A stretch of 56,494 bases of DNA from Leptospira gomenensis (GCF_004770155.1 NZ_RQFA01000004.1:1-56494), one strand, 5' to 3'; positions 10,828 through 29,182 are shown, counted from the stretch's first letter. Notes: generated by a model from the letters alone, not told the origin. Numbers and translations: made by a program.

Positions 10828-11934
10828 TCAGCGATCTCGCGCCGTTTTCGGGAATAAATTTCGCAGATTACTTTCATTTACGGGGCTTACGATTCCACGT
10901 TCTGTGATGATTCCGGAAATTAAAGAAGCGGGCGTCACGTCGAAAGAGGGATTCAAGGCTTCCATTCCCGCAGGAGCGATTACACCTTCGTTTAACAGAG
11001 ATTTGCCGTTTTCGTCCTTCAAAAAACTGAAAGAGGTCACTTCGGATCCATTTCGCATTTCGATCGGAATCTGGCTTCCATCCGAGATCCGGAAATCCAA
11101 ACTCTTCTCCGTTGCGGCGACATAAAAAGGAACCCCGTGATGTTTGGCGACGATCGCCAACGGATACGTTCCGATCTTGTTCGCGGTGTCCCCGTTGGAG
11201 GCGATTCGATCCGCTCCGACGATGACCGCGTCCACGTTTCTTGTGGACATCAACCAACCGACCATATTGTCCGTGATCAGAAACGCGGGAATCCCTTCCT
11301 CTTTCATTTCCCAAGCGGTCAATCGAGCGCCTTGTAGATACGGCCTCGTTTCATCCGCATAAACGGTCACGGAATGTCCCGCATCACGCAGGCTTCGAAT
11401 CACACCCAAAGCGGTTCCGTGCCCGGCGGTGGCAAGCGCGCCCGTATTACAATGTGTGACGATGTGAAGAACGCTCGGAGAATTCGGAAACAAAGAAAGT
11501 CCGTGTTTAGAAAGCGTAAGATTGTTATCCAAGTCTTCCTTTAACATAAATAAGGCGAATTCTTTGGCACCTTTTTGCAGATCGGAAAGAGTCGCTTGCG
11601 AATACGAGTTTTCCGGAAATCGGGAAAGGAATTCTTCGATCGCGAGTCGAAGATTCACTGCGGTAGGTCTGGAATCCAAAAGATCGGTTAATTTTTTATT
11701 GAGTTCGGAATAGGAGGGTTTGGCCGAACATCCGTTTAGATACAACACGATGCCGAACGCTCCGGTAATCGCGATCGCGGGAGCTCCTCGCACGGCCATT
11801 TCCCGGATTGCGTGAATGACTTCCTCCATCGTGGTAGCAGTGAGATACGAAGTGGATCCGGGAAGAACTCTCTGATCCAAAAGAATTAATTTCTCATCGC
11901 TCCAAAGAATCGGTTTTAGTACTGATTTTTGCAT
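10828..11934 (-). CDS. mtnA: S-methyl-5-thioribose-1-phosphate isomerase
   Basis: A 368-residue enzyme of methionine salvage that converts methylthioribose-1-phosphate to methylthioribulose-1-phosphate. The eIF2B-like fold carries the expected catalytic pair: Cys162 in HCNTGALATAGHG and Asp242 in VGADRIASNGDTANKIGT. The RGAPAIAITGAFG substrate loop is at 49-61. Length matches the family. No other salvage genes (mtnB, mtnC, mtnK) are within the window, so the pathway must be dispersed. The ATG at 11934 gives the usual N-terminus. Confidence 0.93.
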   Translation of the reverse strand: MQKSVLKPILWSDEKLILLDQRVLPGSTSYLTATTMEEVIHAIREMAVRGAPAIAITGAFGIVLYLNGCSAKPSYSELNKKLTDLLDSRPTAVNLRLAIEEFLSRFPENSYSQATLSDLQKGAKEFALFMLKEDLDNNLTLSKHGLSLFPNSPSVLHIVTHCNTGALATAGHGTALGVIRSLRDAGHSVTVYADETRPYLQGARLTAWEMKEEGIPAFLITDNMVGWLMSTRNVDAVIVGADRIASNGDTANKIGTYPLAIVAKHHGVPFYVAATEKSLDFRISDGSQIPIEMRNGSEVTSFSFLKDENGKSLLNEGVIAPAGMEALNPSFDVTPASLISGIITERGIVSPVNESNLRNLFPKTARDR

Positions 11935-12093
11935 TTTTTTCCGCCAAACCCTAAAGGAGAGAAGCTCATTTTACGATTCATTGAATGTGATTGAAAATCA
12001 TTCTCCCTCTCCCGGAGAATGAGGAAACCCGGGGTGAATCAAAGCCCCGGCTTTGCCTGCTTGACTCTCTGACCACAGTTCGTATTCTATCCC

Positions 12094-13085
<992 letters not shown>

Positions 13086-13207
13086 CCTTCCCGTTTTATG
13101 GATATAATTTTTTTCTAAGAAAAACCGTCGTACGGACTGTTAATAATGGACGGAAGACTTGTATTTTCCGATAAGAATAATAGAACTATTGAAGTAGGAA
13201 TCGGATC

Positions 13208-13681
13208 GTGTCCCAAAATAAAAAGAGCGCCTTATTCGACATTTTAAAACGAGAGAGACTGGAAAAACTCGCTAAGACGAACAAGGAAACTTCGCTAAAA
13301 AATTCGAATCCCGCGGATTCACCCAAGACCGGGTCCTCGGAATCGGTCGAAAAACCGCAACCGGTTTCCGAAAAAAAGGAAGGTCCCGGTTCTAGGATTT
13401 ATAAAGCGATGGACGAAATCAAACTGGACATCCGTTACTATTTTCTCGAGGACGAATTTCGCGATAAGATCGCGGCGATATACAATAAGAACGAAGCTCA
13501 TTTGGAACGTCTCGGAATCGAACCGAAAAAATATTTGGATTACGCGAGAGAGACGTTCGATCGTTACAAACAACTCAATAAAAAAATGCCCTTGGATCCT
13601 ATGAACAAAAAATCCTGGGAATATGTGGAAAAAAGTCTCAAAGAATTGATCGCGAAACTTCTGGAAAAATTCGTTAAGTAA
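13208..13681 (+). CDS. hypothetical coiled-coil-like cytoplasmic protein
   Basis: A 157-residue protein of unknown function starting at GTG 13208. The first 65 residues are Lys/Ser/Pro-rich and probably disordered. Residues 66-157 are predicted largely helical and charged (LDIRYYFLEDEFRDKIAAIY, then EKSLKELIAKLLEKFVK). There is no signal peptide or transmembrane helix. It follows the rhomboid gene by 122 bp on the same strand. No family is recognised. Confidence 0.55.
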   Translation: MSQNKKSALFDILKRERLEKLAKTNKETSLKNSNPADSPKTGSSESVEKPQPVSEKKEGPGSRIYKAMDEIKLDIRYYFLEDEFRDKIAAIYNKNEAHLERLGIEPKKYLDYARETFDRYKQLNKKMPLDPMNKKSWEYVEKSLKELIAKLLEKFVK

Positions 13682-13773
13682 AAAATTCGGTCCAAATTCC
13701 GTCACCTTCCTTCTTTTCTTACGATTTACGTCACGATTCTGTTTTTCCCTCGTCTTTCTTTCGGGAGAGAAAG

Positions 13774-14394
13774 ATGACATTGAAAAAAATACATTCCTTT
13801 TCGGGAATTCTTTTGGCGTTTTTTATCGGAATCCATTTGAAGAATCATCTGAGCGCCTTATGGGGTATCGAGACTCATACGGCCTTCATGGAAATTTTGC
13901 GTGCGGTTTATCGTAATCCGTTTGTGGAATTTTTTCTTCTTAGTTCGGTTGTGATCCAGATCGTTTCGGGTCCGGTTCTTATTTTTCGAAGGTTGAAGTC
14001 CGAAGAGATTCCGGTCGATCTTCTTCAGATCGCGAGCGGTTTATACCTGGCCTTTTTTCTTACGATCCATGTTTCCGCCGTCATGACGGGAAGATTTTTT
14101 CTTCATTTGGATACGAATTTTTATTTCGGAGCGGCCGGTATCAATCGGTTTCCGTTTAATCTTTTTTTTATCCCGTATTATTCGTTGGCGGTTTTGTCCG
14201 TGTTCGCCCACGTTGCGTCGATTCACAGACAAAAGAGAAAAGCGGACGTATTCGGACTTTCTCCGAGAAGTCAGGCGAATCTGATTCTGATCCTGGGTTG
14301 TTTTACGCTTTGTCTTTTGATGTTCGCTTTGACTGACGGATTTCGGGGAGTGGAGATCCCGGCCGCGTATAGGGTTTTAACCGGAGGTAAGTGA
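13774..14394 (+). CDS. five-helix membrane protein with conserved-type histidines
   Basis: A 206-residue integral membrane protein with about five hydrophobic helices (near 8-24, 50-70, 84-105, 126-148 and 168-188). Histidines H7, H21, H25, H99, H146 and H151 lie in or next to helices. This is reminiscent of di-haem cytochrome b subunits of succinate dehydrogenase, but I see no decisive signature and no sdhA/sdhB neighbours. It could be a haem or quinone-binding membrane protein. The ATG follows GGGAGAGAAAG. The gene ends before a bidirectional terminator. Confidence 0.5.
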   Translation: MTLKKIHSFSGILLAFFIGIHLKNHLSALWGIETHTAFMEILRAVYRNPFVEFFLLSSVVIQIVSGPVLIFRRLKSEEIPVDLLQIASGLYLAFFLTIHVSAVMTGRFFLHLDTNFYFGAAGINRFPFNLFFIPYYSLAVLSVFAHVASIHRQKRKADVFGLSPRSQANLILILGCFTLCLLMFALTDGFRGVEIPAAYRVLTGGK

Positions 14395-14447
14395 GTTGTC
14401 GAAATAAAAAATCGGTGCTCGTATGGAACCGCATCATAAAATTCCGT

Positions 14448-14476
14448 AAAAAAAGCCGCAATTACTTGCGGCTTTT
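14448..14476. terminator. bidirectional intrinsic terminator
   Basis: The stem GCCGCAA-TTAC-TTGCGGC (14455-14472) is flanked by an A-run on the left and TTTT on the right. It can therefore end transcription from the membrane-protein gene on the plus strand and from the lyase gene on the minus strand. It sits between two convergent genes. Confidence 0.85.
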
Positions 14477-14528
14477 GTAATTTAGAAAATTCTAAACTAA
14501 TTCGTTTCGGTGAAACTATAGTTCAAAA

Positions 14529-15522
<994 letters not shown>

Positions 15523-15624
15523 GAGATACCTTTAATTCTTATTTCGAGCCTGCAAGTGAGGGGGAACGGCTCTAAATACAGATTTTGGAAGCGCAGGCCT
15601 CTGTAAACCGATTTTCAAGCCGGA

Positions 15625-16560
<936 letters not shown>

Positions 16561-16746
16561 AACGATCGTTTATATACAGAAAACAAAACGGAAGTTCTTT
16601 CGTAAATGAAAATAGACGTACGACGGCCTTGGATCAGTCGTTCGCTTGCGTTCCGTCTACGTTCTCCGGCGAGTCGTGGGCAAACGGGAACGTTTGTGGA
16701 AGTTCAGGTTGATTCTTTTGAGGGATCTGCTTTTTAGAAGTCGTTC

Positions 16747-16770
16747 AAAAAAATAGGGGCTTGGCCCCTA
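16747..16770 (-). terminator. intrinsic terminator of the PilZ-like gene
   Basis: On the minus strand the hairpin AGGGGCCAAGCCCCT is followed by seven T residues. It lies 55 bases after the stop of the 16825-17145 gene. Confidence 0.8.
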
Positions 16771-16824
16771 CCAAGAGACGCACAGTTTTAGAAACGAAAT
16801 ACGGAATGCCGGGCCGGCGATATT

Positions 16825-17145
16825 TCAAGAAGCGAGTTCTAACGCAATCCAGAGATCCGGAATTCGATCGGTTCGGTGGAATTGAATTCCGAGGAGGAAG
16901 CCTTTCTCATCAGGTCTACGAACCTGTCTTTCCAGGCTTCCTTGAAATCGGAATTGTAGGTTCAAAGTCGGTGAAGAAATCTGCCCGCTGATCGGTGAAC
17001 CGTTGAGAACACTCAGTTCTCGGGAGGAAGTGAGCGTAATCCCGTTGTCTTTGATTTTTAGAATTTCGAAACATTCCTCGAAACCGTCGATTCGGAGTTC
17101 CAGTCCTTTGAGGACTTTCGAGGGGGTGAGGGGAATCCCTTCCAT
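16825..17145 (-). CDS. small PilZ-like domain protein
   Basis: A 106-residue protein with the strand pattern of PilZ domains: an N-terminal hydrophobic strand, FEILKIKDNGITLTS (corresponding to D-x-S-x-x-G), a loop, and a C-terminal ERQVRRPDEKGFLLGIQF strand pair. The c-di-GMP-binding RxxxR at the N-terminus is not evident, so binding may be lost. The Shine-Dalgarno and ATG at 17145 are ordinary. It has its own terminator and appears monocistronic. The family assignment rests on weak motif similarity. Confidence 0.45.
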   Translation of the reverse strand: MEGIPLTPSKVLKGLELRIDGFEECFEILKIKDNGITLTSSRELSVLNGSPISGQISSPTLNLQFRFQGSLERQVRRPDEKGFLLGIQFHRTDRIPDLWIALELAS

Positions 17146-17295
17146 ACAAATACCTTTTTATCTTAGGATGAGAAGAATGTATCCGAGTCCTGTTACATTC
17201 GATTTACTTGAACAATACGAAAGAATAAAAAACGTTCTCTTGGAGCGCGTCGGCTTCCCTTAAGACGCTGCGTCTTATCGTAATTCCGACGATTC

Positions 17296-17409
17296 GTCCG
17301 TGAAACGCGGGCGCCCCACCCTGAATTGGGTGGAGGAGGAGTGGAGGCGGGAAAACCTTTGCGGCGAATTTTCCCTATCACGAAAATTCAAAACCTTCAA
17401 CCAAAAAAA
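17296..17409 (+). repeat. dispersed intergenic repeat, copy B
   Basis: This is the same element as copy A in reverse orientation. It has TCCGTGAAACGCGGGCGCC, the hairpin CCACCC-tgaatt-GGGTGG, GGAGGAGTGGAGGCGGGAAA, CCCTATCACGAAAATT and AAAACCTTCAACCAAAAAAA. It fills much of the 412-bp gap between the PilZ-like gene and prfC. The left part of the gap also has the palindrome TAAGACGC-T-GCGTCTTA (near 17261-17277). Confidence 0.85.
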
Positions 17410-17557
17410 TGAGGCGGTCCAAAGAAGGAATTCCGACGAGAGGATTTTTCACGAACACACGGATCGTTTTGTAAACGGGACTCGTTTCCCTCCTTGTGTT
17501 TAATTGCTGACACTGCGCTTCCCGGGAAAATTCTGGAACGTGGTAGGCGGAAAAGTC

Positions 17558-19162
<1,605 letters not shown>

Positions 19163-19375
19163 GATATAATTTCCCGCCTTTCCAAGAAACGTTTGTCCGT
19201 AGATCGATTTTGTGAAGACGAGGACAGACGGATCGACCGTTTCGAAATTCGAGTTTCTTCGGTTTGTTTTTCGGTTTAACGCTGCCCGTTCGTCTCTTTT
19301 TTCGAACGTTACCAATCCAACGAAAATTCTTTTTTCATTCGGTAAGAATCGTTTCCTTTTGCGAGTCGGATAAAA

Positions 19376-19435
<60 letters not shown>

Positions 19436-19685
19436 GTACGGGGAATCGCGATCGGGAAACGATCAACGACGATTTTACAATCGGACCTTGATTCCGTCAC
19501 TCGCGAATCTCGAATCACCTTTCTCTTGAAATTCGAACGATTTTTTTTTATTCTCGGAGAAAAATTTCGATTCACACGAAAATGGCCGCTCTTCGATCCG
19601 CGTTTCGTTTTTTCGGAGAAAGCTCCGACATCGACATGGATCGCGTCGAGAGAAGAAACAATTTCGTGTAACGTCGCGTTTTTAT

Positions 19686-19710
19686 AAAAAAAGCCGGTCG
19701 CAAAACCGGC
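19686..19710 (-). terminator. intrinsic terminator of the Fe-S oxidoreductase gene
   Basis: On the minus strand the hairpin GCCGGT-tttgcg-ACCGGC is followed by seven T residues, 76 bases after the stop of the 19786-21876 gene. Confidence 0.85.
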
Positions 19711-19785
19711 TTCTCGTCCGTGTTTTAGAAACGCTGCAAAAGCGGCGAATCTAAAACATATTCGTAAATTCTAAATTAGAATTCG

Positions 19786-21876
<2,091 letters not shown>

Positions 21877-22011
21877 ATGAATGAGTTACCCTTTCTTTTG
21901 GATTGGTGAATGTTTTACAGCGTAGGAATCGAGAATGCCCCTGTCGAGGAATTTTCAATTCGACGTTCGGAAGTAGAACGATCGTTCTTGAGATTGAAAC
22001 TCAATGGTGTT

Positions 22012-22190
22012 GTGTGGGAACTCACACGGGGCCGTTGTGCGAGGTCGTGGCGATCTTTGGTACGACAAAACTGTGTGGGAACTCACACGGGGGCGATGTG
22101 CGAGGTCGCGGCGATCTTTGGTACGACAAAATTGTGTGGGAACTCACACGGGGGCGATGTGCGAGGTCGTGGCGAGAATTCCCGAAAAAA
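22012..22190. repeat. tandem array 1, three copies with 61-bp period
   Basis: GTGTGGGAACTCACACGGG starts at 22012, 22073 and 22134. The interval also repeats (GATGTGCGAGGTCG, GCGATCTTTGGTACGACAAAA), so the whole 61-bp unit is tandem; the third copy is cut short. The array lies in the 447-bp gap between the Fe-S oxidoreductase and mqnC starts. It would be in the mqnC leader if transcription starts upstream of it. Confidence 0.95.
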
Positions 22191-22323
22191 AGAGGATGCA
22201 AAATATAGAATCGGTCCAATCCTTGAAGGGAAACCTCCTGGGGCGGGTAGTAAAGGGACGCACAAAAAGAGAATCGCGCCTATCTCGTCAAATCTCCCGG
22301 GACCGGCAGTAAAAGGAACAAAC

Positions 22324-23424
22324 GTGACCGCAATTTTTTCATCACAACCGAGCGATTCGATCTTAGAAAAAGCCTTGGACGGGATCCGGATTTCTCCCGA
22401 AGAGGCGCTGACCTTATACAAAGAAGCGGATCATCTCAAGATTATGGCAACGGCCCGCAGGCTCCGGGAAAAAATTCTTCCTCATACGGACGCGAGTTAT
22501 ACGATGTTTCGCGTAGTCAATTACACCAACTTCTGCAACGTAGAATGTAGCTTTTGTTCCTTTATGGACGAGATCGGAAGCGGAAAAGGATACGTTCTTA
22601 CGACCGAGGAAATTCTCCAGAAAATGGATTACGCGGTTCAGGAAGGCGCGGATCAGATGTTTCTCCAAGGAGGAGTGTATCCGGATCTTCCCTTTGAATA
22701 TTATCTAAACGTAATATCCTCGGTCAAACAAAAGTATCCCGACATGCATATCCGTGCGTTTTCTCCCGTGGAAATCATCAACTTGGAGAAGATCACCGGG
22801 CTTCCTTTGAAAGAAGTCCTACAAATTCTCAAACAGACGGGACTCGATTCGGTGCCGGGGGCGGGCGCGGAGATTCTCACGGACCGAATGAGAAACATCA
22901 TCTCTCCCAAAAAAGCGACCACGGAGGAATGGGTTCGTGCGATGGAAACCTGTCACGAATCGGGCCTTCCCGGAAGTGCGAATATCGTATTCGGTTCCGA
23001 AGAAACTCCGGAAGAGGTCATCGAACACCTAAACGTTGTGCGAAACCTCCAAGACCGGACGGGCGGATTTTTGTCCTTCATACCTTGGACGTTTCAACAA
23101 CAGACGAAACGGTTTAAGGTGCGTGCGGTTTCGACCCAGGAATATCTCAAGGTGTTGGGAATCTGCAGGATTTTTTTGGACAACATTCCGCATATAGAAA
23201 CCTCCGTGATGGTTCTGGGAAAAGGAGTCGGACAACTCGCTCTCACAAGCGGCGCGGACGATATCTCTTCGGTCGTCATCGAAGAGAACGTGTTGCGTTC
23301 CTTCGGACTCAAAACCGAAAAAGAAGCGGTTAAGTTTTTACAAGAAGGTGGATTTCGTCCGAGACGCAGGGATCTTTTGTACAATTACGATCGATACGGA
23401 AACGAACTCGTTTCGAATTCGTGA
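22324..23424 (+). CDS. mqnC: cyclic dehypoxanthine futalosine synthase
   Basis: A 366-residue radical SAM enzyme of the futalosine menaquinone pathway, which cyclises dehypoxanthine futalosine. The cluster motif CNVECSFC (C71, C75, C78) is followed by [31 protein letters not shown] and [10 protein letters not shown], as expected for MqnC. MqnE has a different C-terminal pattern. The GTG start at 22324 has AAAGGAA a few bases upstream. Longer frames upstream only translate the tandem repeats and should be ignored. The remaining mqn genes are not in the window. A lipoprotein gene follows by 62 bp. Confidence 0.88.
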   Translation: MTAIFSSQPSDSILEKALDGIRISPEEALTLYKEADHLKIMATARRLREKILPHTDASYTMFRVVNYTNFCNVECSFCSFMDEIGSGKGYVLTTEEILQKMDYAVQEGADQMFLQGGVYPDLPFEYYLNVISSVKQKYPDMHIRAFSPVEIINLEKITGLPLKEVLQILKQTGLDSVPGAGAEILTDRMRNIISPKKATTEEWVRAMETCHESGLPGSANIVFGSEETPEEVIEHLNVVRNLQDRTGGFLSFIPWTFQQQTKRFKVRAVSTQEYLKVLGICRIFLDNIPHIETSVMVLGKGVGQLALTSGADDISSVVIEENVLRSFGLKTEKEAVKFLQEGGFRPRRRDLLYNYDRYGNELVSNS

Positions 23425-23486
23425 TCGATTGGGGTTCCCTTCGTTTTGGACGTTTGTTGAATTCGAATGATTTTAGGAGAATCAGG

Positions 23487-23843
23487 ATGAAGTTAGGGAT
23501 TTTATTTCTCGTTTCGGGTTTGTTGTTTTCGTGCGCGCAAGACGTTAAGGATAGGATTCAGATGGACACCGGTGTGACCGTAGAAACTCTGGGACCTCAC
23601 AAATACAAGTTAGTCGCCATCGCGCAAGCGTCGTCCGCATCGATCGAGGAAAACGATACGTTTAAAATGCAGAATACCTCCTGCACCGCTGCGAAAACAT
23701 TAGCAGCAAGAAAACTGGAAGAACTGGAACCGGAACAGAAAAACAGACAATTCTTTCTCGAGGCCAAAGGCACCAAGTATCTGGACAACGGAGCTTACTG
23801 CGAAATCACGTATCACTACGAACTTCCCGTTCCCAAAAAATAA
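23487..23843 (+). CDS. small hypothetical lipoprotein
   Basis: A 118-residue protein with a short signal peptide ending in LLFSC (Cys16 lipidated). Three further cysteines (in NTSCTAAK and GAYCEIT, plus the lipobox Cys) allow at most one internal disulfide in the mature chain. No family is recognised. ATG 23487 has TTAGGAGAATC just upstream; earlier in-frame starts lack a signal sequence. It could be cotranscribed with mqnC. It converges on the diguanylate cyclase gene, with 10 bp between stops. Confidence 0.65.
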   Translation: MKLGILFLVSGLLFSCAQDVKDRIQMDTGVTVETLGPHKYKLVAIAQASSASIEENDTFKMQNTSCTAAKTLAARKLEELEPEQKNRQFFLEAKGTKYLDNGAYCEITYHYELPVPKK

Positions 23844-23853
23844 AATCCGAGTT

Positions 23854-25062
23854 TTAGCGTTCTTTCGGAAAATAACGAACCGGTTCTATAAAGGAAACGC
23901 GGTTCCTGCCTTTTTTCTTGGATTCATACAAGGCGGAATCGATGGAATGGTAGATGTCGTCGAAACTGAATTCCCCTTCAGGACCGAAAATACAAGCTCC
24001 GATGGAAACCGTAACTTTCACCGATTCCCCGGTTTTCGTTTTGTAGGAAAGTTCCCTTTCTTCGACTTCTTGTCTGAGTTTTTCGCAGAGTTGGGTCAGG
24101 TCTTCCCCTTTGATCGCGTCCAGAAGGATGCAGAATTCGTCCCCGCCGATTCGGGAACAAACGTCCGTGGCACGCACCCTACGTTTCATAATATCCGAAA
24201 TCATCCGCAAAGCCTGATCTCCCGCCAAATGTCCGAAGGAGTCGTTGATTTCTTTGAGATAATCCATATCGAGAATGATCATCGCCAGAGAGAATTTGTA
24301 TCTCTGGGCGCGTTTTAAAAAAAGTTCGAACTGTTCGATGAGATATCTTCGGTTGTACAATCTCGTCAACTCGTCCACCTTGGAGATCTTTTCGATTTGA
24401 ATATTCTTGTCCCGGAGTTTGTGGACGGCGCGTTGTAGTTTTTTTTTGGCGCGGTGATCCATTACCCTCCAAAAATTGATGAGAAGATTTCCGCAAATCC
24501 CCGTGGTCAGATAAATCAGTACCGTCGCAAAGTCGTGTTGCAGAAGTTTGGAATGCCCCGTGATCGTGGTGAACAAAACCAGGGAAAAGTAAAACAGGGA
24601 ATTGAAAAAAATCACCGTAGTTCCAGTGAACCAAAGAAGTATGTTTCCGCTTACGACCAAGGCGGTGAAAAAATGAAAGTAAAGTTCCATTCTTCCCGAA
24701 TCCAAAAACACGAACGGCAGAATCGAAAACACGATCGTTCCAGAGGAAAGGATACTGAATTCCTCGATTCGTTTCCGAAAAAAACGGTTCCGCTTCATTA
24801 ATAGAAAAATAAAAAACGAGGACAAAACCGCGACCAAAAGCCGGGAATACATTAGGATTCGATTTTCCTTGCCGAAAGGAGAGGCGCCGTCCGGAACCAG
24901 AGAAGACAAAATGCTCATTCCGATACAAAAACCGAAATAGATCACCGCGGCGCGACGGATCTCCGGTTGATAGATGCGAAGATAATCGTCCGGGAACGGA
25001 TTGAACAAAACTCGGCGCGCCAAAAATTTGGCTTTTTGATTTTTTCCGAACGGACCTTTCAT
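23854..25062 (-). CDS. membrane diguanylate cyclase (GGDEF)
   Basis: A 402-residue protein that should make cyclic di-GMP. About six transmembrane helices lie between residues 40 and 205. A short helix leads into a complete GGDEF domain, with YNRRYLIEQ as the entry motif. GGDEF is at 306-310, [10 protein letters not shown] follows, and the domain ends with KKKGRNRV. The inhibitory RxxD site (RATD, 297-300) stands five residues before GGDEF, so product feedback is likely. The membrane part has no recognised sensor name. It appears to be transcribed alone. Confidence 0.88.
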   Translation of the reverse strand: MKGPFGKNQKAKFLARRVLFNPFPDDYLRIYQPEIRRAAVIYFGFCIGMSILSSLVPDGASPFGKENRILMYSRLLVAVLSSFFIFLLMKRNRFFRKRIEEFSILSSGTIVFSILPFVFLDSGRMELYFHFFTALVVSGNILLWFTGTTVIFFNSLFYFSLVLFTTITGHSKLLQHDFATVLIYLTTGICGNLLINFWRVMDHRAKKKLQRAVHKLRDKNIQIEKISKVDELTRLYNRRYLIEQFELFLKRAQRYKFSLAMIILDMDYLKEINDSFGHLAGDQALRMISDIMKRRVRATDVCSRIGGDEFCILLDAIKGEDLTQLCEKLRQEVEERELSYKTKTGESVKVTVSIGACIFGPEGEFSFDDIYHSIDSALYESKKKGRNRVSFIEPVRYFPKER

Positions 25063-25212
25063 GGATAAAAAGCAAGTCGGGATATCGACCGCGCTTCCTC
25101 ATTTTATAAATGGCTCAGTTTAAACAATCAGGATTTGTTCGACTGGTTGAGATACGAAATTATTACCGAAAATTCGATATTGCAAAATGATAATCGGACA
25201 AAAACACTTCGT

Positions 25213-26043
25213 TTAAAAAACGACGATCTTTCTGGGGTTTTTGGTCAAGAGGGAGGGAAGAGGTAACCCTTCTCCTCCGAGGGAGCGTACGGTTTTGCCG
25301 TTGATTTTCAGTTGGATTCCTCGAATCGGAAGATTTTCCATCAGGCTGTAAACCAATTGATCGATTCGGTCTTTGAGAATTTCCGGCCCGGCTCCGCGTT
25401 CCAATTCTCCGTTGATCGAAAGTTTTAGGACCCCGTCCTCGATTTTGTAGTCGGGATCGTAGTGGAAACCGGAGGGGATCGAATTCAAAATCCCTTTTTC
25501 TTTTTCGGAAACGACCGGCCCGGCGATCAGGGAATTCAAGACCAAACGAACCCGATCCCCGCCTTGGGAAAGACGGAGAACCTTTACCAATCTGGAATGA
25601 CTTTTGTTTCCCTTACCGTAGAATTTTAGGAAATACAAAGACAGTTCCCCTTTTTGTGCGGGAATGGGGGTTTCCACTCCGGAGGAATGTGTTTCGGAAG
25701 TTTCCGACGCAGAGGAAATCGGATCCATCACCGGAACCAAACCGTCCTCGTTCCCATCCTCGTCGAGGTGGGAAGAGGAATCGGAAGTCGTCTCTACGTC
25801 CCCGTTTTGCATCAGTTCTCCGAGAATTTCGTCCTCGGCCTGATCCATCAGTTCTTTGTGATTGAGATTCCCTCTCGCAGAGGAAGGAGATTGCGGATCC
25901 ATTTTCCCGATATTTCTAAAACCGGTAAATCCGGTGCCAGAAAACGAAAATCCGGATCCGGTACTTTTGTCTAAGAGCACTAACGTAAATACGATCCCCG
26001 TTAAAACGAAGATGAGGTTTTTTCTTTTTTCCGGATCCGGCAC
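25213..26043 (-). CDS. GerMN-domain protein
   Basis: A 276-residue protein with an N-terminal membrane anchor (about 9-25) and a Ser/Glu/Asp-rich extracytoplasmic linker. The C-terminal GerMN domain spans about 130-245 ([11 protein letters not shown], then [20 protein letters not shown] and LIAGP, with [14 protein letters not shown]). GerMN domains occur in envelope and sporulation proteins and are thought to bind cell-wall components. The activity is unknown. It is 43 bp downstream of the HAD gene on the same strand, so the two may form an operon. Confidence 0.7.
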   Translation of the reverse strand: MPDPEKRKNLIFVLTGIVFTLVLLDKSTGSGFSFSGTGFTGFRNIGKMDPQSPSSARGNLNHKELMDQAEDEILGELMQNGDVETTSDSSSHLDEDGNEDGLVPVMDPISSASETSETHSSGVETPIPAQKGELSLYFLKFYGKGNKSHSRLVKVLRLSQGGDRVRLVLNSLIAGPVVSEKEKGILNSIPSGFHYDPDYKIEDGVLKLSINGELERGAGPEILKDRIDQLVYSLMENLPIRGIQLKINGKTVRSLGGEGLPLPSLLTKNPRKIVVF

Positions 26044-26086
26044 ATTCTTAATTTCGGAAGAGAAACGGATTCCGTGGAGGCAAAAA

Positions 26087-26761
26087 TCAGAGGAAAGAGG
26101 TCAGATCTTCCAGCTTTTTTAGTTCCAACTCGAAGTCGGGAATTTCCCCGGAAGGGGCGTGTCCATAGGCGCAAAAGGCAAAGGGACAACCGTTTTGTCG
26201 GGCCGCCTCGTAGTCGGAAAGCCGATCTCCGATCATCAGGATTTTTTCCGGTTCCAGACCGTAGAGTTTTACGTACTCTTTCAAAATCCCTCCCTTGGTT
26301 TTGATTCGGTCGTTGTCCAAAACCAGGATCGGATCAAACAAAGGAAGCACTCCAGCGACGTCCAAAATGGTTTCCACATAGGGCCTTCTTCCGTTGGAAG
26401 CCGCGAGAATCCGAAATCCTTTTTTGGCCAAGGATTCGATCGTCTCCTTTACTTTGGGATAAAATTCCCCCTCTCCGGAGCGGATTCTCTGACAGAGAAA
26501 ACGAAGTACGGAATCCGAAATCGAATCCCGTTGCGATTCCTCGAGTTGCGGAAGCAGATTGAGAAAGATCGTTTTGACCGGTTTGCCGATTTCGAGCATG
26601 ATCCGTTCCCGGGAAGGAAGTTCGATGGGAATTCCGGAAGTCCGGGAGAAGTGTTCGATCGCGTCCTTATACACTTCTAAGATGATTTCTTCGGAGGAAA
26701 ACAGGGTTCCGTCCACGTCGAACGCGAGTGCCTGTAGGGAATCGCCGGAAAATCCTGTCAT
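26087..26761 (-). CDS. HAD-family phosphatase (phosphoglycolate-phosphatase-like)
   Basis: A 224-residue haloacid-dehalogenase-like hydrolase. Motif I is FDVDGTLF with nucleophile Asp15 and acid/base Asp17. Motif II is LAASNGRRP. Motifs III and IV are in [10 protein letters not shown] and [17 protein letters not shown] small helical cap domain lies after motif I, as in phosphoglycolate and beta-phosphoglucomutase-like phosphatases. The substrate is unknown. It diverges from the kamA operon, leaving 92 bp between the starts. Confidence 0.78.
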   Translation of the reverse strand: MTGFSGDSLQALAFDVDGTLFSSEEIILEVYKDAIEHFSRTSGIPIELPSRERIMLEIGKPVKTIFLNLLPQLEESQRDSISDSVLRFLCQRIRSGEGEFYPKVKETIESLAKKGFRILAASNGRRPYVETILDVAGVLPLFDPILVLDNDRIKTKGGILKEYVKLYGLEPEKILMIGDRLSDYEAARQNGCPFAFCAYGHAPSGEIPDFELELKKLEDLTSFL

Positions 26762-26788
26762 TTCCAGGACAGTTTTTGAAATCCGATC

Positions 26789-26848
<60 letters not shown>

Positions 26849-26853
26849 AAGTC

Positions 26854-28112
<1,259 letters not shown>

Positions 28113-28116
<4 letters not shown>

Positions 28117-29177
28117 ACCAAAGGGAATCTCCGAGCGTAATCGTTTACGCGGACCTACACGAGTTCGAAGGCGACTTTCCGGAGTCGTATAAGCAGGAAT
28201 GGGAATCCGGACGTTCCGCGGATTCGATCCTAAAAACGTTAGACGACATCGGAGAACGTGCCGTATTATCTGAAACTCCGGAAGATCTATTAGAAAAATT
28301 GAATTTATATTCCGGACTTCCGGAAGTTTCTAAACCCGTGTTGTTCCATTTGATGGAGGGCTTCCGTTCCAGAAATCGGGAGGCGCTATTGCCGGCCGTT
28401 GCCGAGATGTTCGGTTTTCCCCATACCGGCTCGGATGCGTACGCGCAGAACGTTTCTCTGGATAAAAATCTGACTCGGATGATCGCGGCTTCCGTAGGAA
28501 TTCCGGTGGCCGACGCGTCGTTGATCCGAAACCGTTCCGATTTTCCGTTTCCGGAGGATCGTGAGTTCCCCCGTTTTTTAAAACCGAACGGGGAGGGCTC
28601 GAGTTTAGGAATCGGAGAAGGAAGTATTGTTCGTTCGAGACTCGAGTTCGATTTGCGGATCGATTCGTTACCGGAGGAGTATTTTCCCCTTCTTTCGGAG
28701 CGATACTTAAGTGGAACGGAATATACGATTTCCGTAATGGGATCCTCTCGAGGTGGATATCGCGTTTCGAACGCGGGTCGGGTCGTTTTGCGGGAGGAAA
28801 GGAAAATCGAAGAGGTCTACGGAGAAAAAACGAAATCCAAATCGATCATGCCGGAAACTTTGGTTTTCGATTGTCCCTCTTCGTTGGAAACCTTTCTTAA
28901 GGAACGAAGCGTTGTTCTTTGCGAGGAGTTGGGTTCGTCCGGTCCGGCCCGCCTCGATTGGAAGTGCGACGACGCGGGAGAACCTTTTTTTCTGGAGATC
29001 AATCTTACGCCCGGGTTATCGCCGTTTTATTCAACGTTTCCGATTTGTTATCGTCAGAGTCTGGGGGACGAAAAAACATTGTTCCAAGAAATGATACGGA
29101 TCGCACGTTCGGAATTTACGGGCGCCCGGTTTTTGTATTCGAGACGGAAACGATCCTCGATCCTTTTCCCAAAATAA
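28113..29177 (+). CDS. D-Ala-D-Ala-ligase-like ATP-grasp enzyme
   Basis: A 354-residue ATP-grasp ligase, probably joining a carboxylate to an amine with ATP. The N-terminal region has VLFHLMEGF followed by [16 protein letters not shown], as in Ddl. [15 protein letters not shown] forms the ATP loop, and ARLDW with [13 protein letters not shown] carries the Mg2+ ligands (Asp, Glu, Asn). The N-terminal domain is divergent from true Ddl, so a peptidoglycan role should not be assumed. Its ATGA junction with kamA shows coupling. The simplest reading is that it ligates beta-lysine or a product of it, which is an inference. Confidence 0.75.
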
Positions 29178-29182
29178 AGTTC

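Noticed and set aside
22012..22190. Possible CRISPR array (palindromic repeats at regular spacing)
   Set aside because: The spacers are identical between units, so this is a plain tandem repeat, and no cas genes are present. The same holds for the arrays at 42.8, 55.3 and 56.3 kb.
21910..22323. N-terminal extension of mqnC in frame
   Set aside because: It only translates the tandem repeats and contains no MqnC sequence; GTG 22324 has a good ribosome-binding site.
24179..25102. 307-codon minus-strand frame
   Set aside because: It overlaps the diguanylate cyclase in another frame on the same strand; the cyclase has all expected motifs.
28919..29182. Upstream extension of the HDO gene
   Set aside because: It overlaps the ATP-grasp gene in another frame; ATG 29183 is just after the previous stop and gives a complete domain.
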